A stretch of DNA of 64,000 bases, taken from NCBI GenBank assembly GCA_027449885.1, contig DAIDKS010000047.1, positions 62,001 through 126,000 of the forward strand. The letters run 5' to 3'. The stretch comes from Acidimicrobiaceae bacterium (GTDB taxonomy: Bacteria > Actinomycetota > Acidimicrobiia > Acidimicrobiales > RAAP-2). The position numbers and the translations under genes were made by a program. Under the pieces are notes generated by a model. The model was not told the DNA's origin, searched no databases, and saw only the letters and a program-made list of their open reading frames with translations. Each line of letters begins with the position of its first letter. Position 1 is the stretch's first letter. Below, piece after piece: positions 16,572 to 28,692 of this stretch.

Positions 16572-16977
16572 GGAGCCACTCCAGGTAGCTCTCGAGCATC
16601 ACCGTCGCGGCCGCACTGTCCACGCGATCGCGGTGCGCCTCCGTGCGGTGCCCCGCCACGTGCAGGTGCCGGGTGGCCTCGCGCGTCGTCAGTCGCTCGT
16701 CCCACTGGATGACCGACGTGTGGTGAAGGGCGTCGCGCAGCGTCTGGTACAGGGTGTCGGCGAGGAGCGTGCTCGAGGTCTCGCGTCCCGAGAGGGCCAC
16801 CGGCCTCCCGACGACGACCAGGTCCACGGACTCCTCCTCCACCAGCTGGCCGATCAGGACGGACAGGTGGTCGTCGACCACGATCGCCGGACGGGGAAAG
16901 GCCATCGAGCGACCCGAGTCGGTGATGGCCACGCCACAGCGCCGGGATCCCGGGTCGAGCCCGAGGATGCGCCCCAT
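16561..16977 (-). CDS. ruvX: YqgF/RuvX RNase H-fold nuclease
   Basis: Protein of 138 residues, the pre-16S rRNA nuclease or Holliday-junction resolvase-like family. Motifs: ILGLDPGSRRCGVAITD (first catalytic Asp), VDLVVVGRPVALSG, IQWDERLTT (catalytic Asp-Glu) and RDRVDSAAATVML with the last Asp. ATG 16977 gives the usual N-terminus and lies two bases before the alaS stop end. The frame is open far upstream, but that is an artefact of high GC over alaS. Confidence 0.92.
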   Translation of the reverse strand: MGRILGLDPGSRRCGVAITDSGRSMAFPRPAIVVDDHLSVLIGQLVEEESVDLVVVGRPVALSGRETSSTLLADTLYQTLRDALHHTSVIQWDERLTTREATRHLHVAGHRTEAHRDRVDSAAATVMLESYLEWLRES

Positions 16978-16979
16978 CG

Positions 16980-19523
<2,544 letters not shown>

Positions 19524-19529
19524 GGGTTC

Positions 19530-19535
19530 ACTCTA
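19530..19535 (-). promoter_or_regulatory. -10 box TAGAGT, leaderless start of alaS
   Basis: TAGAGT on the minus strand, six bases, then the alaS GTG. The box overlaps the last codon and stop of the upstream rarA gene. Confidence 0.55.
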
Positions 19536-20849
19536 CCGGGGGGTATCCGAGCCGTCGGGGCCCGGGCCCCGCGTACGCTCGCGCCACGCGGCGACTCGGG
19601 GCCCCTCCGCTCCGTGCTCGACCGGATCGACGAGGCGTCGACCCGCCAGTCGATCCGGGAGGTAGGTCTGCTCCACCCATCCACGGGGATCGTCGTGCGG
19701 GTACCGGTATCCGTCGCCGAACCCCTCCCGGGCCGCCCCCGCGTAGTGGGCGTCGCGCAGGTGGGTGGGGACGTCGGCCCCGAACTCCCGCACGGCCCGG
19801 GTGGCCGCCTCGAGGGCCCGCGTGACGGTGTTGCTCTTCGGGGCGAGGGCGAGCGCCAGGGTCGCGTGCGCCAGCGTGAGTCGCGCCTCGGGCAGTCCGA
19901 TGAACTCGACCGCCCGCGCCGCCGACTCCGCGACGAGCAGGGCGCGGTCGTCGGCGAGACCGACGTCCTCGCTGGCGAGGATCACCAGTCGTCGAGCGAT
20001 GAAGCGGGGGCTCTCCCCGTTCTCGAGCATCGCCACGAGCCAGTAGACGGCGGCGTCGGGATCCGAGCCCCGGATCGACTTGATGAAGGCACTCACCTGG
20101 TCGTAGTGGCTGTCGCGCGACTGGTGGTAGACGCGACCGTCGCGCGCCCGCGCGACGTCCTCCCGGCAGACCCGCGAGCGATCGTGTCCCCGCGCCAGGA
20201 TGATGGCCGTCTCGAGCGTGGTGAGGACCGCCCGGGCGTCGCCGTCGGCCCCGTCCACCAGGGTCTCGACGGCGTCGTCGTCCACCCCGATGGCGCGGCG
20301 CTCGGCGGCCCGACCCACCAGGCGCGCCAGGTCCGTGTCGGCCAGACGACGAAGTCGCCACAGCGTGGACCGGCTCAGGAGGGCGGCGTTCACCTCGAAG
20401 TAGGGGTTCTCCGTCGTCGCGCCGATGAGGACGACCTCCCCGGCTTCGGTCGCGGGCAGCAGGAGGTCCTGCTGGGCGCGATTGAACCGGTGAACCTCGT
20501 CGATGAACAGCACCGTCCGCTGCCCCGTCTCCCCGCGCCGCTGGCGGGCCCTCGCGAGGGCCTCCCGGACCTCCCGCACCCCGCTCGTCACGGCCGAGAG
20601 GCTCTCCATCGTGTACCCGGCACCGTCGGTCACCAGCCGGGCGATGGTCGTCTTGCCCGTGCCCGCGGGGCCCCACAGGATCATCGAGGTCAGGCGGCGT
20701 GCCTCGACCATTCGGCGCAGGGGTCCGTCGGGGCCGACCAGGTGCTCCTGGCCCACCACGTCGTCGAGGGTCCGCGGCCGCAGGTCCTCGGCGAGAGGGG
20801 CCTCCTCGCGCCGTCGCTGCTCGGCGGCCTCGTCGAAGAGCGACGTCAG
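19533..20849 (-). CDS. rarA: Replication-associated recombination ATPase RarA (MgsA)
   Basis: AAA+ ATPase of 438 residues related to clamp-loader subunits, acting at stalled forks. Motifs: RPRTLDDVVGQEHLVG, Walker A WGPAGTGKTT, Walker B VLFIDEVHRF, sensor IGATTENPYFEVN, and the C-terminal RarA region with KSIRGSDPDAAVYWL and ARRLVILASEDVGLAD. The homology starts at TSLFDEAAEQ and no ATG, GTG or TTG sits there. The only fitting start is CTG at 20849, which overlaps the aspS stop as CTGA with GAAGG four bases upstream, the same geometry as the GTGA and ATGA junctions elsewhere. Confidence 0.88.
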   Translation of the reverse strand: MTSLFDEAAEQRRREEAPLAEDLRPRTLDDVVGQEHLVGPDGPLRRMVEARRLTSMILWGPAGTGKTTIARLVTDGAGYTMESLSAVTSGVREVREALARARQRRGETGQRTVLFIDEVHRFNRAQQDLLLPATEAGEVVLIGATTENPYFEVNAALLSRSTLWRLRRLADTDLARLVGRAAERRAIGVDDDAVETLVDGADGDARAVLTTLETAIILARGHDRSRVCREDVARARDGRVYHQSRDSHYDQVSAFIKSIRGSDPDAAVYWLVAMLENGESPRFIARRLVILASEDVGLADDRALLVAESAARAVEFIGLPEARLTLAHATLALALAPKSNTVTRALEAATRAVREFGADVPTHLRDAHYAGAAREGFGDGYRYPHDDPRGWVEQTYLPDRLAGRRLVDPVEHGAEGPRVAAWRERTRGPGPDGSDTPR

Positions 20850-22585
20850 CGGGCCTTCGGGACGGGCGCGAGGTGGAGCTCGCGCAGCTGGCGACCGGTG
20901 ATGGCCTTGGGCGCCCCGGTCATCTGGTCCGTCCCCGACTGGGTCTTCGGGAAGGCGATGACCTCGCGGATGTTCTCCACCCCCGCGAAGATCGCCGTCA
21001 GGCGATCGATGCCGAAGGCGAAGCCGGCGTGCGGCGGGGCGCCGTAGCGGAAGGCCCCGAGCAGGAACCCGAAGCGCGCCTCCGCCGTCGCCTCGTCGAT
21101 CCCGAGCGCGCGGAAGACCCGCTCCTGGATGTCCGCGCGGTGGATGCGCACGGAGCCGCTGCCCAACTCCCAGCCGTTGAGGACGAGGTCGTAGGCCTGC
21201 GATCGCACGCTCAGCGGGTCGGTCTCCAGCGTGTCGAGGTCGTCCGGGTGCGGCATCGTGAAGGGGTGATGGGCCGCCACGAGGTTGCCGTCCTCGTCGC
21301 GCCCCTCGAACATGGGGAACTCCGTCACCCACAGGTAGCGATGGGGACCGGCACTCACCGGCGGGGCGCCGAGCGCGAGACGAAGGGCCCCCAACGTTCG
21401 ACAGGCCAGAGCGTGCTCGTCCGCCACCACGAGCACGAGATCACCCTCGCGCGCCCCGTCCACGCCGGCGATCGCCCGCGACTCGGCCTCGTTCACGAAG
21501 CGCGCCAGAGGGCCGTCGAGCCCCTCGGGGGTGAGGCGGAACCAGGCGAGACCCTTCGCCCCGAGACCCTTCGCCTGCTCGGTGAGGGCGTCGAGACGTG
21601 CACGGGTCAGCGTCGCCCCCTCGGGCACGCGGATCGCCTTGACCGAGGGAGCGCTGAAGGCCTTCACCGAGGTCCCCGCGAAGTCGGCCGTCAGGTCCTG
21701 GAGCACCATCCCGAAGCGCAGGTCGGGCTTGTCCGTGCCGTAGAGGTCGAGGGCCTCCCGCCAGGTCATGGTCACGATCTCGCTCGGTCGCTCGCCCGTC
21801 GCCGCCTCCGCGGCGTCGAGGACCGCGCGCGAGACGAAGTGCATGACGTCGTCCTGCGTCACGAAGCTGGCCTCGAGGTCGAGCTGGGTGAACTCGAACT
21901 GGCGATCGGCGCGCAGGTCCTCGTCGCGCAGGCAGCGCGCGATCTGGTAGTAACGATCGAATCCCCCGACCATCAGGAGCTGCTTCGCGATCTGGGGGCT
22001 CTGGGGCAGGACGTAGTACTCCCCGGGGTGCAGGCGCGACGGCACCACGAACTCACGCGCCCCTTCGGGGGTCGGAGCCCACAGCAGCGGCGTCTCGACC
22101 TCGCAGAACCCCTGGTCGTCCATGGCGGCCCGCAATGCCCGGTTCACCGTCGCGCGGAGCCGCAGGTTCTCCTGCATCGACTCCCGGCGCAGGTCGAGGT
22201 AGCGGTAGCGGAGCCGCACGGCCTCGTCGGTCTCGACCCGGTCGTCGAGTGGGAAGGGCGGTGGCTCCGCGCCGGCGAGCACCTCGACCTCGCACTCGCC
22301 CAACTCGACGTCGCCCGTCGCGAGCCGTTCGTTGCGCGTGCCCTCCGGCCGCTCGCGCACCGTACCCGTGATACGGACCACGTACTCGGGTCGCACGTCG
22401 ACGGAGCCGTCCACGACCGCTTGCAGGATGCCACTGCGGTCACGCACGTCGACGAAGGCCAGGTGCTCACCGTGCTCACGGCGTCGCGCGACCCATCCGC
22501 ACACGGTGATCCTGCTGCCGATCAGGTCGGTTCCGACGGTTCCGCAGAGGCGGTCCCGCAGACTGGTCGCGTCGAAGTTCGTCAC
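20846..22585 (-). CDS. aspS: Aspartate--tRNA ligase, bacterial type
   Basis: Class IIb synthetase of 579 residues: OB-fold anticodon domain (about 20-110), catalytic domain with RYRYLDLRRESMQENLRLR, PQSPQIAKQLLM and RCLRDEDLRADRQFEFTQLD, bacterial GAD insertion (about 280-410), and final GIDRLTAIFAG. Whether it also charges tRNA-Asn cannot be decided here. Start GTG 22585 overlaps the hisS stop as GTGA; an upstream open stretch is rejected because it lies in hisS. rarA follows with a CTGA overlap. Confidence 0.95.
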   Translation of the reverse strand: MTNFDATSLRDRLCGTVGTDLIGSRITVCGWVARRREHGEHLAFVDVRDRSGILQAVVDGSVDVRPEYVVRITGTVRERPEGTRNERLATGDVELGECEVEVLAGAEPPPFPLDDRVETDEAVRLRYRYLDLRRESMQENLRLRATVNRALRAAMDDQGFCEVETPLLWAPTPEGAREFVVPSRLHPGEYYVLPQSPQIAKQLLMVGGFDRYYQIARCLRDEDLRADRQFEFTQLDLEASFVTQDDVMHFVSRAVLDAAEAATGERPSEIVTMTWREALDLYGTDKPDLRFGMVLQDLTADFAGTSVKAFSAPSVKAIRVPEGATLTRARLDALTEQAKGLGAKGLAWFRLTPEGLDGPLARFVNEAESRAIAGVDGAREGDLVLVVADEHALACRTLGALRLALGAPPVSAGPHRYLWVTEFPMFEGRDEDGNLVAAHHPFTMPHPDDLDTLETDPLSVRSQAYDLVLNGWELGSGSVRIHRADIQERVFRALGIDEATAEARFGFLLGAFRYGAPPHAGFAFGIDRLTAIFAGVENIREVIAFPKTQSGTDQMTGAPKAITGRQLRELHLAPVPKAR

Positions 22586-23856
22586 TCGTGGCCCTCCAAG
22601 ACCGTTCGCACCGCGTCGGCGACCCCCTCGCGCGCCACGCGCCACTGCGTCGCCTCACTCGCTCGCAGGTCCCTCATCGTAACCTCGCCGGCGGCGATCT
22701 CCCGGGGGCCGATCAGCACCGCGACGCGCGCGCCCGATCGGTCGGCCACCTTCATCTGGGACTTCATCGATCGCCCGTCGACCGCCCGACTCACGGCGAG
22801 CCCCGCTCGGCGCAGCTCGTCCGCGAGGACGGTGGCCTCCTCCCCGCCGGTCGTGTCGACGATGAAGCAGTCGGGATCCCGATCGATCAGGCCCCGGGAG
22901 ATCCCCTCGGCGGCTCGGGCGAGGAGGAGCCGCTCGATGCCGCTGCCGAATCCGACTCCACTCACGTCCGGCCCCCCGAGCGCCGCCGCCAGCTGGTCGT
23001 AACGCCCCCCACCGCCGATGGCGTTCTGGGCCGCGTCGAGTGCGTCCGAGACGAACTCGAACGTCGTGCGGGTGTAGTAGTCGAAGCCCCGCACCAGTCG
23101 CGGGGCCCGCTCCCACGCGATGCCCAGCCGGTCGAGGCCCCGCGTCACGAGGTCCAGGTGGTCCCGACAGGCGTCGCACAGGTGATCCGGCAGCATCGGC
23201 CCCTGGTCGGTCACCGCCACGCACGCGGGCTTCTTGCAGTCGAGCACGCGCAGCGGGTTGCGGTCCCACGTGGCGCGGTGATCGTCGCAGAGCTCGTCGC
23301 GGTGCGCGAACAGGTGGGTCCGCAACAGCCCCACGTACTCGCCCCGGCAGACGTCGTGCCCCATCGAGTTGAGGAGCAGGCGCACTCGTCGCAGTCCGAT
23401 CGCGGCGTAGAAGCGCTGGGCGAGGGCGATGACCTCGACGTCGACCTGGGCGTCGTCGCTGCCGAGAGCCTCGACACCGAGCTGGTGGTGCTGGCGGTAG
23501 CGGCCCGCCTGGGGACGCTCGTAGCGGAACGCCGGCGTCACGTACCACGCTCGCCAGGGCGTCACCGGGTGGTGCTGCACGAAGGCCCTCACCACCGAGG
23601 CCGTCCCCTCGGGACGCAGCGCGTAGGTGCGGTCTCCCCGGTCGGTGAAGACGTACATCTCCTTGGTCGCGACCTCACTCGCCTCCCCGATGCCCCGGTG
23701 GAAGACGGCCACGTCCTCGAACATCGGCGACAGGACCAGCCCGAAGTCGTAACGGTGGGCGAGGTCGGCGAAGGTGCCGATCACCCCCTCCCAGAGGGCG
23801 GAGTCCGGAGCCAGGACGTCGTGGGTGCCGATGGGGGCGCGGAGGTCGTCGGTCAT
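22582..23856 (-). CDS. hisS: Histidine--tRNA ligase
   Basis: Class IIa synthetase of 424 residues. Motifs: GTHDVLAPDSALWEGV, motif 2 RYERPQAGRYRQHHQLGVEALG, histidine-specific LVRGFDYYTRTTFEF, and motif 3 GGGGRYDQLAAALGG with GFGSGIERLLL. The anticodon-binding domain occupies about 320-424. A CKKPAC-DHLCDAC cysteine cluster (about 195-230) could be a structural zinc site. Start ATG 23856 overlaps the rel stop as ATGA, so translation follows rel. Confidence 0.95.
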   Translation of the reverse strand: MTDDLRAPIGTHDVLAPDSALWEGVIGTFADLAHRYDFGLVLSPMFEDVAVFHRGIGEASEVATKEMYVFTDRGDRTYALRPEGTASVVRAFVQHHPVTPWRAWYVTPAFRYERPQAGRYRQHHQLGVEALGSDDAQVDVEVIALAQRFYAAIGLRRVRLLLNSMGHDVCRGEYVGLLRTHLFAHRDELCDDHRATWDRNPLRVLDCKKPACVAVTDQGPMLPDHLCDACRDHLDLVTRGLDRLGIAWERAPRLVRGFDYYTRTTFEFVSDALDAAQNAIGGGGRYDQLAAALGGPDVSGVGFGSGIERLLLARAAEGISRGLIDRDPDCFIVDTTGGEEATVLADELRRAGLAVSRAVDGRSMKSQMKVADRSGARVAVLIGPREIAAGEVTMRDLRASEATQWRVAREGVADAVRTVLEGHE

Positions 23857-26063
23857 GAGCCCTTGTTCTGTCCGGGGAGCTGGCGGAACGCGTCGAACAC
23901 ACCGTCGACGGACTTGAGCGCCGAGAGCAGGCTCGCCAGGTGAGCCGGGTCGGCCAGTTCCACGTCGAAGACCATGCGAACGATGCGCGAGCCGGAGGTC
24001 GTCGTCGAGCTGGAGACGATGTTGAGGTGGTACTCCGCGACGACCTTCGACACGTCGAGCAGGAGCCGCGAGCGGTCGAAGGCGAGGACCTCGAGGACGG
24101 CGCGGAAACGTCCGCCCGCGCTCCCGTCCCACTCCACGTCGATGACCCGCTCCCCCAGCCGGTGCGCCAACGCCACCGCGTTCGAGCAGTCGTCGCGGTG
24201 GACGGAGACGCCTCGGCCCTGCGTGATGAACCCCATGATCGGGTCGCCCGGGACCGGTGAGCAGCACCGGGCCAGGTGCACCATCACGTCGTCGAGGCCC
24301 TCGACGTAGACGCCCGCCGAGCGTCGGTTGGACCGCCCGGTCCGCGGCATCTTCGTGACGGTGGTCGGGAGCTGCTCGACGTCGCCCCCGTGGAGCTCGC
24401 GCTCCAGGCGCTGCACGACGGCCACGCTCGAGATGTGGCCCGCGTCGATCGCCATCAGCAGGGCGTCGAGGTCCTCCAGGTTGAGCGAGCGGACGACCGC
24501 TTGCAGGGCGCTCGAGGCGAACGAGGTCGCGATCGGGAGACCCTCCCGTCGCAGTGCCTTCGTCAGCTCGTCACGTCCGCCCTCGATCGCGTCCTCGCGG
24601 CGCTCCCGCTGGAACCACTGGCGGATCTTCGATCGCGCGCGCGAGGACTTGGCGATGTGGAGCCAGTCGCGCGACGGTCCCGCCGCCTCGTTCTTGCTGG
24701 TGACGATCTCCACCACGTCCGCGGAGTGGAGTGCCGTGTCGAGCGGGACGAGACGGCCGTTGACCTTCGCCCCCACGCAGCGGTGTCCGACCTCGGTGTG
24801 CACGGCGTAGGCGAAGTCGATCGGAGTCGCCCCTTCCACCAGGGCGATCACGCGGCCCTTGGGAGTGAACACGTAGACCTCGTCGTGGCCGAGGTCCAGC
24901 TTGAGGGCCTCCAGGAAGGCGATGGGGTCGTCCTCCTCGCGCTCGACGTCGGCGAGGCGCTGCATCCAGGCGATCTCCTTCGCCGAGGCCCCCTCCTTGT
25001 AGCCCCAGTGGGCGGCGATGCCGAACTCCGCTCGACGGTGCATCTCCTGGGTTCGCACCTGGACTTCGACCGACTTGCCCCGCGGACCGATGACGGTCGT
25101 GTGCAGCGACTGGTACAGGTTGAACTTCGGGGAGTTGATGTAGTCCTTGAAGCGCCCCTGGACCGGCGACCACAGGGCGTGGATCGCCCCGAGGACGGCC
25201 CAGCAATCCCGCTCCTCCTCGACGACCACGCGGAGCCCGACCAGGTCGAAGATCTCGTCGAACTCCTTGCCGCCGACCACCATCTTCTCGTAGATGCTCC
25301 ACAGGTGCTTCGGTCGACCGCGCACGTCCGCGTGGATCTGGAACGACTCCAGCTTGGAGACGAGCGCGTCCATCACCTCCGCGAGGTACGCCTCGCGCTC
25401 GGGCTGGCGGGCGGCCACCATCTGCTCGATCTCGGCGTAGCGCTTCGGGTGCAGCGTCGCGAAGCTGAGGTCCTCGAGCTGCCACTTGACCTGCTGGACA
25501 CCGAGGCGGTGCGCCAGGGGGGCGTACACGTCCAGCGTCTCCTGGGCGATGGCCCGCTGACGATGCATCGGCATGACCGAGATCGTGCGCATGTTGTGGA
25601 GGCGGTCGGCCAACTTGATGAGCAGGACCCGCCAGTCGCGGGCCATGGCGATGAACATCTTGCGGATCGTGGCGGCCTGCTGGGCCTCCTTCGAGTCGAA
25701 CTCCAGTCGGTCGAGCTTGGTCACGCCGTCCACGACGGCGGCGACCTGCTCGCCGAACTCCTCGGCGAGCCAGGTCGTGGTGACGCCCGTGTCCTCGACG
25801 GCGTCGTGGAGGAGGGCTGCCGCGATGGTCGGCGCGTCGAGACCGAGGTCCGCCACGATGTTCGCGACCGCGATCGGGTGGGTGACGTAGGGCTCCCCCG
25901 TGCGCCGCAACTGACCCTCGTGAGCCGCGATCGCCGCCACCCCGGCCCGGCGGATGATCGACGCGTCACCGTCGACGTGGTGCTCGCGGTATCGCGCCAC
26001 CAGCCGATCGACGGACGCGAGTAACGCCGCGTCCGTCGCCGAGCGCGAACTGACGTTCACCAT
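23853..26063 (-). CDS. rel: Bifunctional (p)ppGpp synthetase/hydrolase Rel
   Basis: Long RSH protein of 736 residues controlling the stringent response. Order: HD hydrolase domain with AAALLHDAVEDT and LADRLHNMRT (about 40-200); synthetase domain with EFDEIFDLVGLRVVV, RFKDYINSPKFNLYQSLHTTV (about 250-360); TGS (about 400-460); a zinc-finger-like CC segment (LARCCSPVPGDPIMGF); and C-terminal ACT (about 660-736). The RFKD motif fits bifunctional enzymes. ATG start with TAGGCT six bases upstream. It precedes hisS and aspS in one operon. Confidence 0.95.
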   Translation of the reverse strand: MVNVSSRSATDAALLASVDRLVARYREHHVDGDASIIRRAGVAAIAAHEGQLRRTGEPYVTHPIAVANIVADLGLDAPTIAAALLHDAVEDTGVTTTWLAEEFGEQVAAVVDGVTKLDRLEFDSKEAQQAATIRKMFIAMARDWRVLLIKLADRLHNMRTISVMPMHRQRAIAQETLDVYAPLAHRLGVQQVKWQLEDLSFATLHPKRYAEIEQMVAARQPEREAYLAEVMDALVSKLESFQIHADVRGRPKHLWSIYEKMVVGGKEFDEIFDLVGLRVVVEEERDCWAVLGAIHALWSPVQGRFKDYINSPKFNLYQSLHTTVIGPRGKSVEVQVRTQEMHRRAEFGIAAHWGYKEGASAKEIAWMQRLADVEREEDDPIAFLEALKLDLGHDEVYVFTPKGRVIALVEGATPIDFAYAVHTEVGHRCVGAKVNGRLVPLDTALHSADVVEIVTSKNEAAGPSRDWLHIAKSSRARSKIRQWFQRERREDAIEGGRDELTKALRREGLPIATSFASSALQAVVRSLNLEDLDALLMAIDAGHISSVAVVQRLERELHGGDVEQLPTTVTKMPRTGRSNRRSAGVYVEGLDDVMVHLARCCSPVPGDPIMGFITQGRGVSVHRDDCSNAVALAHRLGERVIDVEWDGSAGGRFRAVLEVLAFDRSRLLLDVSKVVAEYHLNIVSSSTTTSGSRIVRMVFDVELADPAHLASLLSALKSVDGVFDAFRQLPGQNKGS

Positions 26064-26069
26064 AGGTGC

Positions 26070-26075
26070 AGCCTA
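26070..26075 (-). promoter_or_regulatory. -10 box TAGGCT, leaderless start of rel
   Basis: TAGGCT on the minus strand, six bases (GCACCT), then the rel ATG. It lies in the 20-base gap after secF. Confidence 0.55.
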
Positions 26076-26083
26076 ATGGCCGC

Positions 26084-27196
26084 CTAGCGTCGCTTCGGGC
26101 GCCGTCCCCGCGGCTGCACCGCCGGACGCTCACCGTTCGACGATCCCGTCACTCGCGCGACCCGCGACGACCCGTCGCTGCCGAGCAGGGCCGCCGCCGC
26201 CGGCGTGAGCGAATGCCGCTCGGCTCGCGCCGCCACTCGCGCCGCGAGGTCGCGGTAGCGAGGCTCGCGCTCCTTCAGGACGACCAGAAGCGGGCTCGCG
26301 ATGAAGATCGACGAGTAGGCCCCGCTGATGAGACCCACGACGAGGGCGAGACCGTAGTTCTGCAGCGTCGTGGCCCCGAGGATGTACGCGCCCACGACGA
26401 GAACCGAGACGACCGGCAAGATGGCCACCAGCGAGGTGTTGATCGAGCGGGCCAGCGTCTGGTTCATCGACAGGTTCACCATGTCGCCGTAGCTGAGCTC
26501 ACCACCCTTGAGGATGCCCCCCGTGTTGTCCCGCACCCGGTCGAACACGACGACCGTGTCGTAGAGGGAGTAGCCGAGGATCGTCAGGATCGCGATGACG
26601 GTGTCCGGCGTGATCTGGAACCCGAACAGCGAGTAGACGCCCACCGTCACGAGGAGGTCGTGGATCATCGCCACGAAGGCCGCCAGCGCCATCTTGGGCT
26701 CGAACCGGAAGCTGATGTAGAGGATGACCGCGATGAAGAAGACCAGCAGCGCCTCGAGGGCCCGCCGGGTGATCTGTCCGCCCCAGGTCGGCCCGACGTT
26801 CGCCGTCGAGACCTGGTTCGGAGCCACGCCCGCCACCTTGGCGAGGGCGTTGACCACGTTGCCGGTCACCGTGAGCTGCTGGTTGGACGACAGGTTGTTG
26901 ATGTCCGCCGTGACCTGGTAGGTGTCGGCGCCCAGCTTCTCCACGATGGGCTGGCGCAGGCCCGCCCCCTGGGCGGCCTGGGTGATCGCGCTCACCGAGC
27001 TGTGCGGCGCGAGGACCTCCCAGCTGCTGCCACCCTTGAAGTCGATGCCGAGGTTGAAGCCACGAATGCCGAGCGAGACCACGCCCAGCACGATGATGAC
27101 CAGTGACGCGGTGAACCACCAGCGACGTCGCCCAACGAAGTCGAAGGTCGTGAGGCCCCGGTAGATGCGTCCGAAGCGTCCGGGCTGCTCGCTCAT
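26084..27196 (-). CDS. secF: Protein translocase subunit SecF
   Basis: RND-family subunit of 370 residues that with SecD uses proton motive force to aid Sec export. Six membrane segments; signature GFNLGIDFKGGSSWEV near the N-terminus and YSLYDTVVVFDRVRDN (about 220) in the pore region. The C-terminal tail beyond about residue 310 is basic and Ala-rich, longer than in E. coli. The ATG start overlaps the secD stop as ATGA. Confidence 0.95.
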   Translation of the reverse strand: MSEQPGRFGRIYRGLTTFDFVGRRRWWFTASLVIIVLGVVSLGIRGFNLGIDFKGGSSWEVLAPHSSVSAITQAAQGAGLRQPIVEKLGADTYQVTADINNLSSNQQLTVTGNVVNALAKVAGVAPNQVSTANVGPTWGGQITRRALEALLVFFIAVILYISFRFEPKMALAAFVAMIHDLLVTVGVYSLFGFQITPDTVIAILTILGYSLYDTVVVFDRVRDNTGGILKGGELSYGDMVNLSMNQTLARSINTSLVAILPVVSVLVVGAYILGATTLQNYGLALVVGLISGAYSSIFIASPLLVVLKEREPRYRDLAARVAARAERHSLTPAAAALLGSDGSSRVARVTGSSNGERPAVQPRGRRPKRR

Positions 27197-28692
27197 TGCT
27201 CACTCCCCACCGCGAGTCCCGCCGCCATCGACAGGGCGCTCGACGTGTCGCTGCTGCGCCGTCCGAGGAGGATGACCAGGGGGCGCGTGAAGTACCAGGT
27301 GATGACGATGTCGAGCAGGGTCGACAGCCCCAGGAAGAAGGCGAACCCTCGCACGTCGCCCACGGCGATCAGGTAGAGCAGGATGGCCGCGAGCAGGCTC
27401 ACCGTGTCGGCCGCGAGGACGGTCCGCCACGCCGACCGGAACCCCCGGTCCACCGAGGTCCGAATCGAACGACCCGCTCTCGTCTCGTCCTTCAACCGCT
27501 CGAAGTACACGATGTAACTGTCCACCGTGATGCCGATCGAGACGATCAGTCCCGTGACGCCGGCCAGCGTGAACGTCGGCGCGATCGCGGTGTGCCCCAG
27601 GGCCGAGATGATCGCCCACAGGAGTGAGCCGGTGATCCCGAGCCCGAGGACGATCACCAGTCCGAGCAGACGGTAGTAGATGATCGTGTAGATCAGCACG
27701 AGGAGCAGCCCCACGAGGCCCGCGCTCAAGCCCGCGACCAGGGCGCTGTGCCCCAGGGTCGGCGAGACGGTCGTCGTGGTCAGGGCGACCAAACGAACCG
27801 GCAGGGCGCCGTACTGCATGGCGATGGCCAGGTTCTTCGCCGACGACTCGGTGAACGAACCCGAGATCTCGCCCTGGCCCTGGAAGGAGCTGAACGCGGC
27901 CTGGTTGGGCTGGATCAGCGGGGCCGACTGGACGACGCCGTCGAGCTCGATCGCGAGCTCGGCGTGGAAGTTGGCCTGCGCCACGCGGTCCCAGGCCGGG
28001 CTGCCCGCGCCGGTCAGGGTGTAGTTGACGACCCAGGCGCCCACCTGGTTCTGCTGGGCCACCGCCGTCTTCACCGCGGTGCCCGTCAGCTGCGCCGGTC
28101 CGAGGACGTAACGGGTACTCGCGCCGAGTCCCGGCAGGATCACGGTCTTCGCCGGGTTGTCCTGATTCGGAGGCGTCGACGCGATGTTCGCGTACTGGGG
28201 ATCGAGGCCGATGTTGTTCGTCGGCGCACCCGTCGAGGTGTTGACCGCGAGGTTCGCTGCCGACATCAGGTACTGCGAGCCGCACGCCGGGACGCTCGCG
28301 ACCACCTTCGCCTTGCTCGAGGCGGCGACCGTCTGGCAGAGCACCGGGCGGAAGAGCAGCTGGGCCGTCTGGCCCACTTCGGCGAGCACCGTTCGCGCGT
28401 CCGCGACGCCGGGCACACTCACCACCACGTCCTTACCCTGCAGGTTGACCGTCGCCCCCGAGACACCGAGCCCGTTGACGCGGTTGCTCAGGATGTTGAC
28501 GACCTCCTGCATGTTGGCCTGGGACGTGTTGGTCGCCGGCTTGTAGACGACCGAGAGGCCTCCCGCCAGGTCCAGTCCCAACTTCGGGCCCCATCCCGCC
28601 AGCATCGTCGCGCCGAGCGCGCCGAGCGAGATGACGATGGAGAGCAGCAGGCTGACGACGAGGGATCGCCGAGCCCCGACGGGCGAAGCCAT
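27193..28692 (-). CDS. secD: Protein translocase subunit SecD
   Basis: RND-family subunit of 499 residues. N-terminal membrane segment, then GPKLGLDLAGGLSVVYKP, a large extracytoplasmic P1 domain (about 40-310) and five C-terminal membrane segments with GITVDSYIVYFERLKDE. The P1 domain has an Asn/Ala-rich insert around 140-200, more variable than in proteobacteria. The ATG start overlaps the yajC stop by one base (TGATG). yajC, secD and secF form one operon. Confidence 0.95.
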   Translation of the reverse strand: MASPVGARRSLVVSLLLSIVISLGALGATMLAGWGPKLGLDLAGGLSVVYKPATNTSQANMQEVVNILSNRVNGLGVSGATVNLQGKDVVVSVPGVADARTVLAEVGQTAQLLFRPVLCQTVAASSKAKVVASVPACGSQYLMSAANLAVNTSTGAPTNNIGLDPQYANIASTPPNQDNPAKTVILPGLGASTRYVLGPAQLTGTAVKTAVAQQNQVGAWVVNYTLTGAGSPAWDRVAQANFHAELAIELDGVVQSAPLIQPNQAAFSSFQGQGEISGSFTESSAKNLAIAMQYGALPVRLVALTTTTVSPTLGHSALVAGLSAGLVGLLLVLIYTIIYYRLLGLVIVLGLGITGSLLWAIISALGHTAIAPTFTLAGVTGLIVSIGITVDSYIVYFERLKDETRAGRSIRTSVDRGFRSAWRTVLAADTVSLLAAILLYLIAVGDVRGFAFFLGLSTLLDIVITWYFTRPLVILLGRRSSDTSSALSMAAGLAVGSEQ

